Assembly: GCA_001799735.1 (NCBI GenBank)
Contig: MGUA01000033.1
Coordinates: 1 to 64,000, forward strand
Direction: 5' to 3'
Length of the DNA: 64,000 nucleotides
DNA from: Elusimicrobia bacterium GWB2_63_22
GTDB lineage: Bacteria; Elusimicrobiota; Elusimicrobia; Elusimicrobiales; UBA9959
The position numbers were made by a program, and so were the translations under genes. Of this stretch, positions 25,967-38,500 are shown one piece after another (position 1 is the first letter of the stretch; the number at the start of each line of letters is the position of its first letter). The notes under the pieces were generated by a model, which was given only the letters and a program-made list of their open reading frames with translations, made no database searches and was not told where the DNA came from.

Positions 25967-26568
25967 TCGCCTACCTGCGCGGCCGCGTAGTGACCAGGGG
26001 CGAGGAGAGCGCCGTGATAGAGGTCAACGGCCTCGGCTACGAAGTTTTTTTCTGCGAGCCCTCGCTGGCCGACCTCGGCCCCGAAGGTTCCACCGTGGAA
26101 GTTTTCATCGCCGAGTCCATCAGCATGTACGGCGGCACCGCCCTGTACGGCTTCCGCTCCCGCGACGAGAAGGCCCTTTTCGACCTGCTGCGCGACGCGG
26201 TGCCGAACACCGGGGCGAAGAAGGCCATGGACTACCTGGGCAAGGCCGTAAAATCCATGCCGGATTTCGCGGCGGCCGTGGCCGGCAAGGACCCCAAGCG
26301 CCTCACCGCCATCTTCGGCTTTACGGCCAAGACCGCCGACAAACTGATCTCCGCGCTCAAGGACAAGCTGCCCTCCGGCCCGGGAACCTCCTCTCCTTTT
26401 AAAGCCGAGACCGGCGCCTACGCCCAGGCGCTTAACGCCCTGACCGGGCTGGGCTTCAGAGCCGGCGACGCCAGGGCCGCCATAGAGGAAGCCGCCGCCG
26501 AGGCCGGCCCCGCCGCGGACGCCGAAACGATAATAAGGCAGGCCCTGCGCCGCCTGTCCCCCAAATAA
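25963..26568 (+). CDS. ruvA: Holliday junction branch migration protein RuvA
   Basis: The start at 25963 gives 201 residues beginning MIAYLRGRVV, like other RuvA proteins; the longer upstream frame overlaps ruvC and is not needed. The N-terminal OB fold (VIEVNGLGYEVFFCEP) and central helix-hairpin-helix region bind the junction. The C-terminal domain (AQALNALTGLGFRAGDARAAIEEA) contacts RuvB. RuvA tetramers hold the junction while RuvB drives migration. The ruvB gene starts 1 base later. Confidence 0.95.
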   Translation: MIAYLRGRVVTRGEESAVIEVNGLGYEVFFCEPSLADLGPEGSTVEVFIAESISMYGGTALYGFRSRDEKALFDLLRDAVPNTGAKKAMDYLGKAVKSMPDFAAAVAGKDPKRLTAIFGFTAKTADKLISALKDKLPSGPGTSSPFKAETGAYAQALNALTGLGFRAGDARAAIEEAAAEAGPAADAETIIRQALRRLSPK

Positions 26569-26569
26569 C

Positions 26570-27595
<1,026 letters not shown>

Positions 27596-27601
27596 CAACT
27601 G

Positions 27602-28738
27602 ATGAAACGCCTCCTAGCGCTGCTCCTGTTGCTCTCCTGCCCCGCGCCCGCCCGCGCCGCGGACGGCAAGAACGACGGCATCCCGCGCATCAGGGTGGCC
27701 ATCTCCCGCGGCCTGCCGGCCATCAACCTCAAGACCTCTTCGCGCGTTTACGTGCTGGACGTGAAGACGGACCAGAAGTACCTGCTGCTGGAGAACTCCG
27801 CCTACGAGATACGACCGGGCAACGGCGGCATCCTGGTAGGCTCGCAGGAACTTTCCTCCCCCATAAAGCTGCTCGCCGCCGACGGCCACGAGCGCATCCG
27901 TCTCGGCGGCAACCTCTACAAGGGCGACATCCTCCTCAAGGCCACGCCCGAAGGCCGGATGGACATAATCGAATACCTGACGATAGAGGACTATCTCTAC
28001 GGCGTGCTGCCGGTGGAGATGAGCCCCGATTGGCCGCTCGAAGCCCTTAAGGCGCAGGCGGTAGCGTCGCGCACCTACGCGATGCGGTTCATAAACCCTT
28101 CCAAAGACTACGACGTCACCAACGGCGTGGAGATGCAGGTCTATAACGGCACCAACAAGGTCAACGCCCGGATAATCGACGCCGTCAATTCAACCCGCGG
28201 CGAAGTGCTGAGGTACAAGGGCAAGCTCGTCATGGCTTTCTTCCACGCCTGCTGCGGCGGCCACACAGCCAGTTCCAAATCCGCCTGGGGCGAGGACATC
28301 CTGAAGCCGCTTTACGGCGTGCAGGACCCGTTCTGCAAGCCTTCCCGCCATTCCCGCTGGGAGCTCTACGTCTCTTCGGCGGACCTGCTGAGGTTCATCC
28401 AGGCGCAGGGCTCTACCGCGCTTAAAGTGAAAGGCCTTAAGATAAAAGGCAAGGACCGCTCCGGCCGGGCCACCTCCTTCACGGTGACCACGGATTCCGG
28501 CAGCAGGACGATAAAAGCCACCGACATGCGCAAGCGCTTCGGGAATTTTGAATTCCGCAGCACCTATATAACCCGGGTAAGCCCGGTGAAGGGCGGCTAC
28601 GAGCTGGCCGGCCGCGGCTGGGGCCACGGCGTAGGCATGTGCCAGGAAGGCGCCAAGTACATGGCCTACAAGGGCCGCCCCTACAAAAGGATACTCCGCC
28701 ATTACTACCCGGGAGCGGCAATAGTAGACTATGAGTGA
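27602..28738 (+). CDS. SpoIID/LytB-domain protein, likely septal or cell-wall peptidoglycan enzyme
   Basis: The 378-residue protein has a signal peptide (MKRLLALLLLLSCPAPARA). A SpoIID/LytB domain includes DYLYGVLPVEMSPDWPLEAL, AQAVASRTYAM, FFHACCGGHTASSKSAWG and RGWGHGVGMCQEGAK. In Bacillus SpoIID is a lytic transglycosylase acting on denuded glycans; in non-sporulating diderms relatives are thought to act in wall remodelling. It is 6 bases after ruvB and overlaps queA by 8 bases, so it lies within a long co-directional run. Confidence 0.92.
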   Translation: MKRLLALLLLLSCPAPARAADGKNDGIPRIRVAISRGLPAINLKTSSRVYVLDVKTDQKYLLLENSAYEIRPGNGGILVGSQELSSPIKLLAADGHERIRLGGNLYKGDILLKATPEGRMDIIEYLTIEDYLYGVLPVEMSPDWPLEALKAQAVASRTYAMRFINPSKDYDVTNGVEMQVYNGTNKVNARIIDAVNSTRGEVLRYKGKLVMAFFHACCGGHTASSKSAWGEDILKPLYGVQDPFCKPSRHSRWELYVSSADLLRFIQAQGSTALKVKGLKIKGKDRSGRATSFTVTTDSGSRTIKATDMRKRFGNFEFRSTYITRVSPVKGGYELAGRGWGHGVGMCQEGAKYMAYKGRPYKRILRHYYPGAAIVDYE

Positions 28739-29777
28739 CGACGCCCTTAAAGAATTCGAAGCCCTCGACATAGAGCCCCTGATAGCGGACCGCCCCGCCG
28801 AGCCCCGCGACGCCTCGCGCCTGGCCTGCGTGGACCGGGCCTCCGGCGCGGTGACCCACCGCCGCTTCCGCGACCTGGCGGACCTGCTGGGCCCGCGCGA
28901 CCTGCTGGTGCTCAACCGCAGCAAGGTCTGGAAGGCGCGCCTGGCCGCCGCCAAGCCCACGGGCGGCAAATCGGAAATACTCCTCATGGCCCCGGCGTCC
29001 CCGGACGGCCTGGTCTGGACCGGCCTCTGCCGCAAGATCCAGCCGGGTCAATCCCTCAATTGCGCCGGCGGGGCCAGCGCCGAGTGCCTGGCCCGCAACG
29101 CCGACGGCAGCTACTCCTTCCGCTTCTCGGCCCCGGTGGACGAGGCCTACCTCGCGGCCAACGGCGCCGTCCCCCTGCCGCAGTATATCCTCAAGGCCCG
29201 CGCGCGCAGGGGCGCCGAGGCGCCCGCCGACGAGGAAAAGTACCAGACCGTCTACGCCGCAGAGGCCGGTTCCATCGCCGCCCATACGGCCGGCTTCCAC
29301 TTCACCCCGGACCTGTTCGCCCGCCTGGACGCCGCCGGAGTAAAAAAAGCTTTCGTGACCCTCCACATCGGCTGGGGCACTTTCAAGCCGGTGCGCTCCG
29401 AGGACCCGGCTTCCCACGTGATGATGGAGGAGAGCTGCTCTGTTTCCGGGGAGACCGCGGCGGCCATAAACGCCCACCGGGCCGCCGGCGGGCGCGTGAT
29501 CGCCGTCGGGACCTCCTCCATGCGCACGCTGGAGACCTTCTCCGACGACTCCGGGACGCTACGGGCGGGCGAAGGCCGCGCGGGCCTGTTCATCCGGCCC
29601 GGCTACAGGTTCAAGACCGCGGGCGCCTTCATTACCAACCTGCACGTCCCCGAATCCGCCCCCCTCTACATGACCGCCGCCTTCGCCGGCCGCGACCTCC
29701 TTTTCAAAGCGTACTCCGAGCTCGTCCGCGAAAAATACCGCTTCTACTCCTACGGCGACTCGATGTTCGTGAGCTGA
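28731..29777 (+). CDS. queA: S-adenosylmethionine:tRNA ribosyltransferase-isomerase QueA
   Basis: The 348-residue enzyme transfers ribose from SAM to preQ1 in tRNA, forming epoxyqueuosine. Family blocks are LLVLNRSKVWKARL, EILLMAP, AEAGSIAAHTAGFHFTP, LHIGWGTFKPV, GTSSMRTLETFS, FITNLHVPESAPLYM. Length is normal. It overlaps the SpoIID-like gene. The next queuosine gene, tgt, follows by 27 bases, a usual pairing. Confidence 0.95.
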   Translation: MSDDALKEFEALDIEPLIADRPAEPRDASRLACVDRASGAVTHRRFRDLADLLGPRDLLVLNRSKVWKARLAAAKPTGGKSEILLMAPASPDGLVWTGLCRKIQPGQSLNCAGGASAECLARNADGSYSFRFSAPVDEAYLAANGAVPLPQYILKARARRGAEAPADEEKYQTVYAAEAGSIAAHTAGFHFTPDLFARLDAAGVKKAFVTLHIGWGTFKPVRSEDPASHVMMEESCSVSGETAAAINAHRAAGGRVIAVGTSSMRTLETFSDDSGTLRAGEGRAGLFIRPGYRFKTAGAFITNLHVPESAPLYMTAAFAGRDLLFKAYSELVREKYRFYSYGDSMFVS

Positions 29778-29795
29778 GATTTAAGGAACTGCTAA

Positions 29796-30941
<1,146 letters not shown>

Positions 30942-30959
30942 CAACTGCGCGCCCGGCTA

Positions 30960-30968
30960 TGCTATAAT
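30960..30968 (+). promoter_or_regulatory. Extended -10 promoter for yajC-secDF
   Basis: TGCTATAAT is an extended -10 motif (TGn plus consensus TATAAT), 31 bases upstream of the yajC ATG. No good -35 is seen, as is common with extended -10 promoters. The same TGCTATAAT occurs before the split DUF4254 gene at 42572. Confidence 0.7.
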
Positions 30969-30999
30969 TAGATATCAATAAGTATACGACGGAGGAATA

Positions 31000-31275
31000 A
31001 TGAACCAGAACGGAGCTCTCATTCAGCTTGTCCCCTTTATAGCGGTTGCGGTCATCTTCTATTTCCTGCTCATCCGCCCCCAGCAGAAACAGATGAAAGA
31101 AACCAAGAAAATGCTCGAGGCCCTCAAGGCCGGAGATAAAGTTATCACCCGCGGCGGCATGATCGGCGTCATCACCTCCGTTAAAGACGAAGAGGTGGAA
31201 GTCGAGATCGCCAAGGGCGTCAAGTCGGTGTTCACCCGCAGCGCCATCGGCGCCGTCGTGACCCCTACGAAGTAA
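31000..31275 (+). CDS. yajC: Preprotein translocase accessory subunit YajC
   Basis: The 91-residue protein has one N-terminal membrane helix (LVPFIAVAVIFYFLLIRPQQKQ) and a small cytoplasmic domain with KAGDKVITRGGMIGVI. The RPQQKQ junction is a YajC hallmark. YajC associates with SecDF in the Sec complex. GGAGGAATA precedes the ATG. secD follows after 24 bases. Confidence 0.96.
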   Translation: MNQNGALIQLVPFIAVAVIFYFLLIRPQQKQMKETKKMLEALKAGDKVITRGGMIGVITSVKDEEVEVEIAKGVKSVFTRSAIGAVVTPTK

Positions 31276-31299
31276 TCGGAAGAAAAAGGAGCATCGGCA

Positions 31300-32729
<1,430 letters not shown>

Positions 32730-32733
<4 letters not shown>

Positions 32734-33620
32734 TGGTATTAATAGGTAAAACCAGCATCGACTTCATCGGCAAGCGCTATATGTTCTTCGCGGTCTCCGC
32801 GCTGCTCATCGCCGCCGGCGCCGCCTCCATGGCGGTCAAAGGCCTGAACCTCGGCCTCGACTTCACCGGCGGCACCCTGCTGCAGGTGCGGTTCGAACAG
32901 AAGGTCACCACCGCGCAGGTGCGCGAAGCCATGACCAAAGCCGGCCTGGAGACCTCCATCCAGAGCTTCACCGACCGCAACGCCTACCAGATAAAGATAA
33001 AGGGCACGCAGGAAAAAGTGAACGAGATGTCGGAGAAGATCATGGCCGGTTTCGCCGCCTCCTTCCCCGGCAACGCGTTCACCGAAGAGAAGCGCGACTA
33101 CGTGGGCCCCGTGGTGGGCCGCGACCTGGCCAAGAAGGCGCTGTTCGCCTTCATCCTGTCCTTGTTCGGCATCATTGTCTACGTGGCTTTCCGGTTCGCC
33201 AACCCCGTCTGGGGCGCGGCCGGCGTGCTGGCGCTGCTGCACGACGTGTTCATAGCCGCGGGCGCCCTCTCCATCACCAACCGCGAGATCGACCTGGTGA
33301 TAGTGGCGGCCCTGCTGACCATAGCCGGCTACTCCATCAACGACACCATCGTCATCTTCGACCGCATGCGCGAGAACCTGCGCGTGTTCCCCAAGATGCC
33401 GCTGGGCCAGCTGGTCAACACCAGCGTCAACGAGACGCTGTCGCGCACGCTGCTGACCAACCTGACCGTGCTGGCGGTAGTGTCCATCCTGTTCGTCTTC
33501 GGCGGCGAGGTCATCAACAACTTCGCCTTCTGCATGCTGGTGGGTTCCATCTGCGGTACCTACTCCACCATCGCTATCGCCACCCCGCTGGTCTACCAGT
33601 GGGCCAAGAAAGGCAAGTAA
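32730..33620 (+). CDS. secF: Protein translocase subunit SecF
   Basis: The 296-residue partner of SecD has GLNLGLDFTGGTLLQVRF near the N-terminus and the membrane motif GYSINDTIVIFDRMRENL typical of SecF. A short periplasmic domain separates the first helix from the last five. Two Met codons stand at the start (MMVL); the first is in the ATGA overlap and is preferred. Together with SecD and YajC it forms the accessory translocase complex. Confidence 0.96.
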
Positions 33621-33650
33621 AGAGCCGGTTTAGCGGCCGCGGCGTAAACT

Positions 33651-34280
33651 ATGCGCAAGATAAAGAAGTTCAAGATCCCGGTCTACTCCTACGAGGTGCT
33701 GCGCAAGGCCCGCAAGCATAAGCTGGACCTTGCCGGCATCGGGCTGGCGGACGAGGTTGCCGTGCGCGAGCACGCCGCGGGCCTCGCCGCCGCGCTGGAG
33801 CCCGCCGTGGTCTTCGAATACCTCCCCCCGGAGGACGAGACCGCGGGCCGCATCGGGGGCGACTCCAAACTTGGCTATACCGCCGGCATCCTCACCCTGG
33901 GCAAGAGTTTTGAGGACAAGCTGGCCAACCCGCCCGACGAGACGCATAAGCGCCTGGCGCGGATAGCGGCCCAGGTCTTCATGCAGACCGCCGTAAGCGT
34001 TACCTCGGAACTGGCCGTCCGCGAGGCGGAGCCCGAAGGGTTCGAACTGGGCCAGGCCGTCTACATCGCCTCCTGCCCGGAGCCGGAACTGCCGCCGCAG
34101 GAAGCCACCGCGGTGCCGCTCTACGAGAACGAACTGATCAAGGCCCTGTTCGAGCGCCTGGAAGCCGCCAAGATAGGGGTTTCCTTCGATACCGGCGCCT
34201 TCGCCCCCAAGTACTCGGCCGTTTTCGCCCTGCCCTGGCTTTCCAAGAAGAAAAAGAAAGCCGCCGCGGCGAAAAAATAA
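33651..34280 (+). CDS. Protein of unknown function downstream of secF
   Basis: The 209-residue soluble protein has no signal peptide or membrane helix and no family that I can name. It starts with a basic stretch (MRKIKKFKIPVYSYEVLRKA), has a central helical region (ETHKRLARIAAQVFMQTAVS) and ends in a Lys/Ala tail (SKKKKKAAAAKK). A recurring Ala/Glu/Pro bias is seen. Codon use matches its neighbours. It is 30 bases after secF and 25 before waaA. No clear Shine-Dalgarno site is present. Confidence 0.7.
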   Translation: MRKIKKFKIPVYSYEVLRKARKHKLDLAGIGLADEVAVREHAAGLAAALEPAVVFEYLPPEDETAGRIGGDSKLGYTAGILTLGKSFEDKLANPPDETHKRLARIAAQVFMQTAVSVTSELAVREAEPEGFELGQAVYIASCPEPELPPQEATAVPLYENELIKALFERLEAAKIGVSFDTGAFAPKYSAVFALPWLSKKKKKAAAAKK

Positions 34281-34305
34281 CCCGCGCCCCCGGGCGCCCT
34301 CCTCG

Positions 34306-35568
34306 ATGGGATATTTCCTCCTCCTGCTCTACAGCCTGCTGGCCCCCGCCATAGCGGCGCTCTACGCCGTTTTTTTCCTGCTTTCCCCCCGCCGCGCGCT
34401 TATGAAGGCCCTCGGCGGGGAACTTAAGGAACGCCTGGCCCTTACCCCGGCCCCGGCCGGCCCGCGGCCGCTGTGGGTGCATGCGGCGTCCATGGGCGAG
34501 GTCAAGGCGGTGTCCGGGCTGGCGCCGGAGCTGGCTGCGGCCATGAAGGCACCCCTCCTGATAACCTCTTCCACGGCGGCCGGACGCGCCGAGGCCGGCA
34601 AACTTGGCGCCAGGGCCCTCCTGGCCCCGCTGGATTTCTACCCTCTCGCGGCCGCTTTCATAAAGAAGAACTCCCCGAAGGCCCTGGTGCTGGTGGAAAC
34701 AGAGATCTGGCCCGCCACTCTCTACGCCGCGGCCCGCGCCGGGCTGCCGGTCTTCATGGTGAACGCCCGCCTCTCGCCCCGGACCGCTTTTCTCTACCGC
34801 GCGCTCTCTCCGCTGGCCCGCCTGGCTTTTTCCGGCGTCAAGCAGGTGCTGGCGCAGACGGAGGAGGACGCGGCCAGGTTCCGCGCCCTGCCCGGGCTTG
34901 GAGAGAAGGTTTCGGTCACCGGCAACCTCAAGCACGACCAGATAGGCCTGTCCGCGGAGGGGCAGGATAAGGTAAAAGAATTTATCGCGGCGGCGGGCTG
35001 GGGCCGGGCGCCTGTCTTTACCGCCGGCAGCACCCACCCGCCGGAGGAACCTTTTATAATCGGCGCCTGGCTGGAAGCCAGGAAAAAGACCCCGGATCTT
35101 AAGCTTGTCATAGTCCCCCGCCACCTCGAGCGCCTGGGCGAAACCGAGGCCGTGCTGAAACAAAAAAATGTGACTTTTGCCCGCTGGTCGGCTGGGCCGG
35201 CGCCGGCGGACTGCCTGCTGGTGGACGCGATGGGCCTGCTGCAGGCCTTCTACGCCGCTTCTTCGGTATGTTTTGTAGGCGGGACCATGGACAGCACCGG
35301 CGGGCATAACCTGCTGGAGCCCGCCCTGTTCGCCAAGCCGGCCCTGTTCGGCGCCAACTACCGCAACGCCCGCAACGCGGGCCGCGCCCTTATAAAAGGC
35401 GAAGGCGGCTTTCTTACGAAAACCGCCAACGATATAACTTTAACCTTGAACGCCCTGCTTTCGGACCCCGCCGCCCTCGCAGCGGCCGGGAACAACGCGG
35501 CAAAAACACTCGCATCCCTGCGCGGCGCCACCGCCCGCACGGCGGCGGCAATACTGCCGCTCACTTAA
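34306..35568 (+). CDS. waaA: 3-deoxy-D-manno-octulosonic acid (Kdo) transferase
   Basis: WaaA (420 residues) adds Kdo from CMP-Kdo to lipid IVA at the inner membrane. The N-terminal anchor (LLLLYSLLAPAIAALYAVFFLL) and GT-B domains are present. Key blocks are LWVHAASMGEVKAV with the catalytic Glu, VLVETEIWPATLYAAAR, NARLSPRTAFLYR, TGNLKHD, FTAGSTHPPEE, VFVGGT-like CFVGGTMDSTGGHNLLEPAL. Other Kdo genes lie at 48328-52873. It ends 4 bases from a convergent gene with no terminator seen. Confidence 0.95.
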   Translation: MGYFLLLLYSLLAPAIAALYAVFFLLSPRRALMKALGGELKERLALTPAPAGPRPLWVHAASMGEVKAVSGLAPELAAAMKAPLLITSSTAAGRAEAGKLGARALLAPLDFYPLAAAFIKKNSPKALVLVETEIWPATLYAAARAGLPVFMVNARLSPRTAFLYRALSPLARLAFSGVKQVLAQTEEDAARFRALPGLGEKVSVTGNLKHDQIGLSAEGQDKVKEFIAAAGWGRAPVFTAGSTHPPEEPFIIGAWLEARKKTPDLKLVIVPRHLERLGETEAVLKQKNVTFARWSAGPAPADCLLVDAMGLLQAFYAASSVCFVGGTMDSTGGHNLLEPALFAKPALFGANYRNARNAGRALIKGEGGFLTKTANDITLTLNALLSDPAALAAAGNNAAKTLASLRGATARTAAAILPLT

Positions 35569-35572
35569 AAGA

Positions 35573-38500
35573 TCAGCTCTTCACGCAGAGCATAAGCTGT
35601 ATATAAGGCACGTCGTCCAGTGTGCCCGACGTTCCGGTGAACGCCGGGGCGCTTACGGTGCCGGTTACCGTGTGCTGGTGGGAGCCGTCGGTGCCTATGG
35701 TGTGGCCGTGCGCGCTGCCCCCCCCGGTGGTGCCGGTATTGGCGGCGGTAGCCGCGCCGGTGACGGCGTAGGTGGCGCCGGTGGCTATGCCGTGGGTATG
35801 CGCGTTCTCAGTGCCGGTAGCCCCGGAGTGGTCATGCCCGAGAACGGTATTGGTGTCCCCGGCCGAGAAGGTGGGGGCCGCGTTGGTGCCGGAAGGGGTG
35901 AAGTTCAGGGCCTCGCCGCTGCTGTTGGCGGTACCCCAGGTTCCCTGTACCGCACCGCCGCTGGGCACGCCTACAAGGAAACGACCCCGGGCCGTAGTAT
36001 ACTCTCCCCACCCCGTGGGGCAGGCCGCTCCGGCCCACAGAATTATGGCGCCGGCAGGCACCAGGTCATTGCCGCCTTCCTTTATCTTGCCGTCCACGTT
36101 CACGTTGCCGGAGGCGTGCAGATTGCCGCCGCCGGGATCGGAGCAGATGGTGTCGGAATCTATGCAGGCGCCGCCGGTGACGTGCAGCTTCGCGTCGGGC
36201 GCGCTATTTCCACCCATGCCGACATTGCCGCCCGAGGTGAAATACATCCTCGTAGCGTTGTTCGTGATGATTTTAATATCGGAAGCATCGGTGGAACCAA
36301 TGGAATTGTTAACTATTATGTCGTCGCCGTCCCTGTGCCAGACTGACCCGGTAACGCCGCCTATCTGAGAGTCCACGTAACTCTTATTGGCCGCGTCGGT
36401 GTTAGCCGTGGGGCCGGTGAGGTTTATGATCTTGTGCGAGTTGGCGTTAATATCCGTGCCGTCGTCGCTGAGCAGGCTGTTGACGATATTATCGCCCCCG
36501 GCACCCCATTTGACAAGATTATTGGCGGTGCCTGTCATGGCCGTGAAAGCCCCGGCGGCGTTGCCGCGCAGCACGCCGGTCAGGCTGATGGCGCCCGTTC
36601 CGCCGTTGCCGACGGGCAGGGTGCCGGTAACGGCCGCCGCCTGGTCCAGGTTGATGCTGCCGAACACCGGCACGCCGGTGGCGTTGGCGCGCAAGACCTG
36701 GTACTGGGTACCGGCCACGGTGTCCTGCACCGCGCCCGTGCCGTTGCCGTACAGTACGCCGTTGGTCGCGAGGGTCGCCACGCCGGTGCCGCCCTTGCCT
36801 ACTATCAGCGGGTCGATGATGCCGATCTCTATGCCGCCGGCGGTATGGGTTATGTCTATCTCGTTGGCCGAGCCAGTGATCTGCTTGTACTCCCAACCGG
36901 TGGCGCCGTTGTTGGCTCCGACCACGTAGTTGCCCGTGCCCAAGGTGGAGAGCCCGCCGATGGAGAGGGTGCGGTTGGCGGAGATGTCCCCTCCCCCGGC
37001 GAGAGGCAGGGTGGTGCTTATGGTAGTGGTAGTGCGCGCTATGGCCAGAGGTATGTCCTGGGCCTGTATCAGCGAGGTCGTATAGCGGGTGCCGTCGCCG
37101 CGCAGGTATTGCCGCACGGGCGCGGTATTATTTATGCGCAGGCCGAAGGTGGAGTCCACATTTATGTCGCCGCCCGCCACATAGAGCCGGGTAGGGAGCG
37201 TCGCCAGGACGTTGGTGCCTATCGAGGTCCTGGCGTCGTTGATCGCGGCGGCGGTGGACAGGAACACGCTGTTGGCCACGATCAGGTTGGATAACTCCAC
37301 GGCCGAGGCGGAGCGCTGTATCAGCGCGCCGTCGAACACTATATGCCCGCCCACGATCAGGTCTTCCTGGGAGTTGGCCGCGTACGGGTTCATCGGGCTG
37401 CCCAGCACCAGGTCGCCGCCGCGAATGTTAAGTTTGGAAACCGGGTTCACGGTGCCTATGCCCACGTTGCCGCCGGAGTTCAGGATCAGACCGTCCAGCG
37501 AGCCGGCGCGCAGCAGCACGCTGCCGCTGCCGGACTGGTCGGCGTCGGACTGGATGACGGCGTCGCTGTTGTTGGACAGGCCGGTAGCCGAGCCGATATT
37601 GGCCGCAGTGTTCATGGAGGAGCCGTCGGCGAAGATGATGCCGTAGCTCTGGCCGGGCGAGGACATGGTGGAGATGCGCAGGTTGCCTTCCACGGTAAGC
37701 CGCCAGTTGGGGTCCAGCACCGGGGTGCCCATGCCGACGTTGCCCATATAGGAGCTGACGTAGATGGCCGGGGTGGAGGCGTAGCCGGTGGAGATCCAGA
37801 CCACGCTGTTCTGTATGCGGTGGTAAGTCTTGTCGGTAAGGGTCTTGGTCTGGCCCTCCACCACCACGGCTATATTGCGGCCCATCTGGGTCTCAATGCG
37901 CCCCGACTCTATGCCGCCGCGGTAGAAGTTCAGCACCGCGTCGGCGTTGTCGCCGCCCACCAGGTAGACCAGTGCGTCGTGGTTGGAGTATTCAGCCTTA
38001 TCGTCGCCGACCTGCAGGTACTTGGAACCGGCGAAGTCGAAGTCCGTCACGCCCACGCCTATGCGGTTGACCGTTAAGATATCGCTGGAAACCTCCACCT
38101 GGTTGTCAAAAACGTTCAGCCCGGTAAAGGTCTGCGTGGAGGCTATATAGGCCGGGAAGCCCGCGGCCGAACCTATGCCCCCGGTAACGCTCAGGGTGCC
38201 GTAGATGGTGGTGGTGGTCAGGAAGACCTGCTTGTTGTTGCCGTTGGCGTTGAGGTTGCCGGTCATGGTCACGTCGTTGGTGAACACGCCGGTGGCGGCC
38301 CTGATGCCGTAGTCGGCGAGCATGGTGCCGCGCACGTGCAGCTTCTCGCGCGGCGTATCGGTGCCTATGCCCACGTAATAGGGCGTGTTCTGCTGCAGCA
38401 GCAGGTGCGACCCGGCGGCGGCCCGCACCTCGTTGGCGGCCCCCGTCCAGGTGTTGTTATACGCGCCGATGGAGACGGAACCGCCGCGCACGCCGGAGCT

